Assembly (NCBI GenBank): GCA_026415135.1
Contig: JAOAHS010000035.1
Span: 1 to 64,000 of the forward strand
Direction: 5' to 3'
Origin: Calditerrivibrio sp.
Lineage (GTDB): Bacteria; Chrysiogenota; Deferribacteres; Deferribacterales; Calditerrivibrionaceae
DNA: 64,000 nt
Every line of letters begins with the position of its first letter. Position 1 is the first letter of the stretch. The translations under genes and the position numbers were made by a program. The notes under the pieces were generated by a model. That model was not told the origin of the DNA. It did not search any database and saw only the letters and a list, made by a program, of their open reading frames with translations. This document shows, piece after piece, positions 60,854 through 64,000 of the stretch.

Positions 60854-61727
60854 ATCTCATACTGATGTTTGTTTTAGCAATATTACCCAAACCGTTTTTA
60901 TACCCCATCACCAGATACTGAACATCTTGGGGATTGACACCCAAAAACTCAGAGGCTATTGCATCAGCCGCTACCACATCAGTACTTACGATTACCCTAT
61001 TGAGCTCCTTTACAAATCTCAGATCCCCACCAGTTGGACCACCCTTTAACATAACCCTTGTGCAATCTACAATAGTTAATGTTGGCTTAAAAAACGCAGC
61101 CAACTCATATATCGCCTGATGTAGATTCTGATGTAAAAAACCCCTATTTCCACCAATTGCACCCATCCAATTCTTCATACCTATCGTTACCCTTGAGGAA
61201 GCATGATCTTTTGCAACTGGTATATTGATCACTTTGTCCGCTTTCTTGAATACTTCAAGGACAGGCCAGTCTGTAAGAAACCTTCCTCCTATATCCATGT
61301 TTTTATAATGTCTACTCTGAGGGATAAAAACATTTGCATTCTCCTTCTGGGCAAAAAGGGGTATTTTTGATAAACTGAACACATTTCTGGCGTTATCACA
61401 GGGGTTATCCGTTACAATCACCTCTTTTGCCCCAGCTTTATAACACAACCTTACAACCTCCGCCACCACTACCGGATTGGTATTGGCAGCGAACTCCGGC
61501 TCCCTTGCCCATGCCATATTAGGCTTAATTGCAACAACATCCCCTTTTTTCACAAACCTTTCAATACCATTTGCCATCTCAACTGCTGCCCGCACCGCTT
61601 TAGCATGATCATTCGACTCGGCAACATATACATCAGATTTACCTATCTCTGATTTGCTATACAATGGGATAGCCATTGCAGCCAGCGTAAAAGAACCTAT
61701 TTCTAAAAATCTCCTTCTATTCACCAT
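60840..61727 (-). CDS. DUF362 domain protein, Tat-exported
   Basis: 295 residues. N-terminal RRRFLEIGSFTLAAMAIPLYS is a twin-arginine-like signal, so it acts outside the membrane. DUF362 signatures include VVAIKPNMAWAREPEFAANTNPVVVAEVVRLCYKAGAKEVIVTDNPCDN, NIPVAKDHASSRVTIGMKNWMGAIGG and a final STDVVAADAIASEFLG. DUF362 proteins are associated with FeS electron transfer; function not proven. It is first of a three-gene unit with polyferredoxin and a secreted protein. GGGGTG lies five bases before the ATG. Confidence 0.9.
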   Translation of the reverse strand: MVNRRRFLEIGSFTLAAMAIPLYSKSEIGKSDVYVAESNDHAKAVRAAVEMANGIERFVKKGDVVAIKPNMAWAREPEFAANTNPVVVAEVVRLCYKAGAKEVIVTDNPCDNARNVFSLSKIPLFAQKENANVFIPQSRHYKNMDIGGRFLTDWPVLEVFKKADKVINIPVAKDHASSRVTIGMKNWMGAIGGNRGFLHQNLHQAIYELAAFFKPTLTIVDCTRVMLKGGPTGGDLRFVKELNRVIVSTDVVAADAIASEFLGVNPQDVQYLVMGYKNGLGNIAKTNISMRYEKL

Positions 61728-61803
61728 ATCTGCACCCCCATAAAGATATTTTAATATAATGTAGAATTAGTTCAACATTTTATTTCATCTCTATCATATT
61801 TAT

Positions 61804-61825
61804 CATAAAAAACATGATTTTTATG
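61804..61825. repeat. 8-base inverted repeat, candidate operator
   Basis: CATAAAAA (61804-61811) and TTTTTATG (61818-61825) flank 6 bases just upstream of the -35 element of the Rrf2 gene promoter. It may be a binding site for that Rrf2 regulator. Confidence 0.4.
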
Positions 61826-61854
61826 TTGACAATTCATCTTTTTCGATATATATT
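61826..61854 (+). promoter_or_regulatory. Promoter of the Rrf2-metY-cysK operon
   Basis: TTGACA (61826-61831), 17-base spacer, TATATT (61849-61854), 20 bases before the ATG of the Rrf2 gene. Divergent start for the DUF362 operon was not identified. Confidence 0.65.
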
Positions 61855-61873
61855 CCTCAAAAAGGCAGGTTAT

Positions 61874-62284
61874 ATGCAAGTTACAGCCCAATCATTATAT
61901 GCGATATATGCTCTATTTTATATAGGTAGGCTTGGCTACCCCATAAAAGCCTCCACCATATCCCACTCCACAGACATACCCAAACGTTTTCTGGAAATCA
62001 CTTTGTCGAAACTAAAAAGCAGCGGCATCCTCGACTCTAAAAAAGGACCTAATGGAGGTTTCTACCTAAAGAGACCCCCATCAGAGATTACGCTATTAGA
62101 GATACTATCTTCAGTTGAAAGCAATCTAAACCTTTTCGAGTGTGAAAAGTATCTTAAAAACAACTGTGTGTTCAAAGAATTATTCTCCAGTATAAATGAA
62201 AAACATAAACAATTATTAAACTCTATAACCCTCGAGGATATACTAAAATCACAATCTCCAGGCTCGCTGGATTTTGTAATATAA
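61874..62284 (+). CDS. Rrf2 family transcriptional regulator (CymR-like)
   Basis: 136 residues. Winged helix: MQVTAQSLYAIYALFYIGRLG, STDIPKRFLEITLSKLKSSGILDSKKGPNGGFYLKRPPSEIT. The three-cysteine FeS site of IscR (CxxxxxCxxxxxxC) is not complete; only CEKYLKNNC follows, so FeS sensing is uncertain. Downstream cysteine and methionine synthesis genes suggest control of sulfur assimilation, similar to CymR. ATG 61874 has AGGCAGG; the 20-codon upstream extension is rejected. Confidence 0.92.
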   Translation: MQVTAQSLYAIYALFYIGRLGYPIKASTISHSTDIPKRFLEITLSKLKSSGILDSKKGPNGGFYLKRPPSEITLLEILSSVESNLNLFECEKYLKNNCVFKELFSSINEKHKQLLNSITLEDILKSQSPGSLDFVI

Positions 62285-62302
62285 AATTTTTAGGAGGAAC
62301 AG

Positions 62303-63586
62303 ATGAAAAACCCCGAATCAATACTTCTTCACTACGGATACGACCCCGATGGAACAGGTGCAAGAGCAGTACCCATCTACCAAACCACCTCTTACCTGTT
62401 CAGGTCCACAGAACATGCAGCAGATCTATTCGCTTTAAAGCAATTCGGTAATATTTACACACGTCTAATGAACCCCACACAGGATGTCCTTGAAAAGAGG
62501 TTAGCTGCCCTTCATGGTGCCACTTCAGCCCTTGTGGTCTCCTCAGGACAAGCAGCTATCACCTACTCAATACTTAATATCACAAGACCGGGAGATAATA
62601 TTGTTTCCACATCCTTTTTATACGGTGGCACATACAATCTTTTTAAGTATACGATGAGAAAGCTCAGTAGAGAGGTAAAATTTGTAGACTCTTCCGATCC
62701 AGATAACTTTGCAAAAGCTATCGATAGCAACACAAAAGCACTATTCATTGAAAGCATCGGCAACCCCAAAAACAATGTAAACGACTATCAGGCCATAGCA
62801 AATATTGCCCATAAACACGGCATCCCCTTAATAGTTGACAATACCGTATCCCCATACATACTTAACCCCTTTGAATTTGGTGCAGATATTGTCATCTATT
62901 CCCTAACAAAATTTGCCTCTGGCAATGGAACCAGCTTAGGAGGAGCTATAATAGAAAAAGGTGATTTCCCCTGGGACAATGGTAGATTCCCTGAAATGAC
63001 AGAACCCGATGAATCATACCATGGTTTAAATTACTGGAACACATTTGGTTCCCACGACAAATCTGTAGTAAAAGGGATCGCTTTTACCATAAAGATAAGG
63101 TTACAGCTTTTAAGGGATATAGGTGCTTGCATTAGCCCCTTCAATGCTTTTTTGATCATAGAAGGTTTAGAAACACTCCCCTTAAGAATGTTAAAACACT
63201 GCGACAATGCCCTTAAAGTAGCCCAATATCTTCAATCTCATCCTAAGGTCAGCTGGGTAAACTACCCCGGTTTAGAGTCCCATCCAGACCATGCCAATGC
63301 TAAAAAATATTTAAAGGGTAATTACGGAGCTATCATAGGCTTCGGTGTAAAAGGGGGGTATGAAGCAGGCAAAAAGTTTATCAATTCGTTGAAAATGATC
63401 TCCCATTTAGCTAATATTGGTGATGCTCGATCTTTAGTCATACACCCAGCTAGTACAACACATCAACAATTAAGCCCTGAGGACAGATTAAAATCTGGCG
63501 TCACAGATGATTTTATTAGACTATCTGTTGGTATAGAAAATGTAGACGATATTATCGAAGATCTTAACAATGCTTTGAATGGGTGA
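62303..63586 (+). CDS. metY: O-acetylhomoserine sulfhydrylase (Met/Cys PLP family)
   Basis: 427 residues. Cys/Met metabolism PLP motifs are [76 protein letters not shown] with the PLP lysine in LTKF, and [15 protein letters not shown]. It makes homocysteine from O-acetylhomoserine and sulfide; it may also act on O-acetylserine. It lies 18 bases after the Rrf2 gene with AGGAGG before the ATG and 8 bases before cysK. Confidence 0.94.
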   Translation: MKNPESILLHYGYDPDGTGARAVPIYQTTSYLFRSTEHAADLFALKQFGNIYTRLMNPTQDVLEKRLAALHGATSALVVSSGQAAITYSILNITRPGDNIVSTSFLYGGTYNLFKYTMRKLSREVKFVDSSDPDNFAKAIDSNTKALFIESIGNPKNNVNDYQAIANIAHKHGIPLIVDNTVSPYILNPFEFGADIVIYSLTKFASGNGTSLGGAIIEKGDFPWDNGRFPEMTEPDESYHGLNYWNTFGSHDKSVVKGIAFTIKIRLQLLRDIGACISPFNAFLIIEGLETLPLRMLKHCDNALKVAQYLQSHPKVSWVNYPGLESHPDHANAKKYLKGNYGAIIGFGVKGGYEAGKKFINSLKMISHLANIGDARSLVIHPASTTHQQLSPEDRLKSGVTDDFIRLSVGIENVDDIIEDLNNALNG

Positions 63587-63594
63587 GGTTACCT

Positions 63595-64000
63595 ATGAAC
63601 AACTTCTATGAAAAATACTATTTAACAGTTGGTAATACCCCACTTGTTTTCCTACCAAAAATCAGCAGGTATACGAAAGCAAGGCTATATGCAAAGTTAG
63701 AGAGCCGTAACCCAGCTTTCTCAGTAAAAGATAGGATAGGGTATGCCATGATTATTGATGCCATCCAAAGGGGTACCTTAAAAGAGGGGATGGAGATACT
63801 TGAGCCCACAAGTGGCAATACTGGCATCGCCCTTTCCATGGTCGCAGCATCTATCGGCTTTAAGATAAAGCTAACAATGCCAGAATCTATGAGTATAGAA
63901 AGAAGAGCTCTCATGAAAGCCTTCGGCGCCGAATTGATCCTTACACCAGCTGAAAAAGGTATGAGAGGTGCCATAGAAAAAGTTAACGAACTCATAAGTA
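63595..64000 (+). CDS. cysK: Cysteine synthase (3' end cut by window)
   Basis: The first 135 codons are visible. [22 protein letters not shown], the PLP-lysine motif [15 protein letters not shown] and the substrate-binding loop [24 protein letters not shown] are those of O-acetylserine sulfhydrylase. It would convert O-acetylserine and sulfide to cysteine, next to metY in the same operon. GAGG lies six bases before the ATG. The frame is open at the right edge. Confidence 0.92.
   Translation, partial: MNNFYEKYYLTVGNTPLVFLPKISRYTKARLYAKLESRNPAFSVKDRIGYAMIIDAIQRGTLKEGMEILEPTSGNTGIALSMVAASIGFKIKLTMPESMSIERRALMKAFGAELILTPAEKGMRGAIEKVNELIS

Noticed and set aside
1-64000. CRISPR arrays, insertion sequences, prophage or integron genes
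   Set aside because: No regularly spaced repeats, transposase, integrase or phage structural motifs were seen; all gaps are under 300 bases.

Overview
The window is ordinary bacterial chromosome: densely packed, AT-rich, with short intergenic gaps. It contains no insertion sequence, prophage, CRISPR array or rRNA. Gene content points to a Gram-negative, respiratory, probably anaerobic bacterium: apolipoprotein N-acyltransferase, an outer-membrane barrel, PpiD, TRAP transport, c-type haem proteins, haem synthesis, UbiA/UbiX-type quinone genes, a futile-cycle-free propionyl-CoA/methylmalonyl-CoA route and many signalling proteins. My best guess is the phylum Deferribacterota (Calditerrivibrio/Deferribacter-like). 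That is recall of gene style and was not tested by any search.

Layout. 1-369 is the end of a PD-(D/E)XK-type gene cut by the window edge, followed by tRNA-Arg(CCG). 556-6384 (minus) is a tightly overlapping operon: polyprenyl diphosphate synthase, AmrS radical SAM enzyme, ApbE, NusG-II protein, Gx transporter-like protein, Maf and an acyl-CoA ligase. 7180-14505 (plus) holds RidA and a propionyl-CoA carboxylase / methylmalonyl-CoA mutase / MeaB operon. 14510-17530 (minus) carries a sodium-solute symporter and AhcY, with a possible short C-rich RNA between them. 17584-23665 (minus) has a PhnD-type hybrid sensor kinase, a binding lipoprotein, QueH, a TrpB2-like enzyme and an XRE-cupin regulator. 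That regulator faces azlCD (23761-24757) across overlapping promoters.

24788-27055 (minus) is a TraF_2-type barrel with an RsbW-like kinase and a STAS protein. Next come a CBS-type pyrophosphatase and a TRAP system split into convergent dctQM (plus) and dctP (minus), the latter next to a Cache sensor kinase. 33938-38564 holds a small cytochrome c, tRNA-Ser(GGA), 4.5S RNA, ppiD, a haem-containing chemoreceptor and a second STAS protein. 38646-42259 carries lnt, a CCA-adding-type enzyme and a pyruvate-kinase-C-like protein. 42278-49507 (plus) is one long run: phosphoesterase, FAD protein, hemE, hemH, ubiA-like, ubiX-like, three uncharacterised small proteins and an HDOD protein.

The least explained part is 49512-57105. 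It has a pseudokinase fused to a FapA/DUF342 domain, then an unrecognised 777-residue protein whose gene overlaps a phosphatidylserine-decarboxylase paralogue, which is followed by an Lgt-like membrane protein; this looks like an undescribed lipid-modifying module. The window ends with a secreted alkaline phosphatase behind a possible Pho box, a polyferredoxin/DUF362 redox pair, and an Rrf2 regulator leading into metY and cysK, the last cut by the right edge.

Start sites were moved inward where a Shine-Dalgarno site or family length favoured an internal codon; each case is stated.
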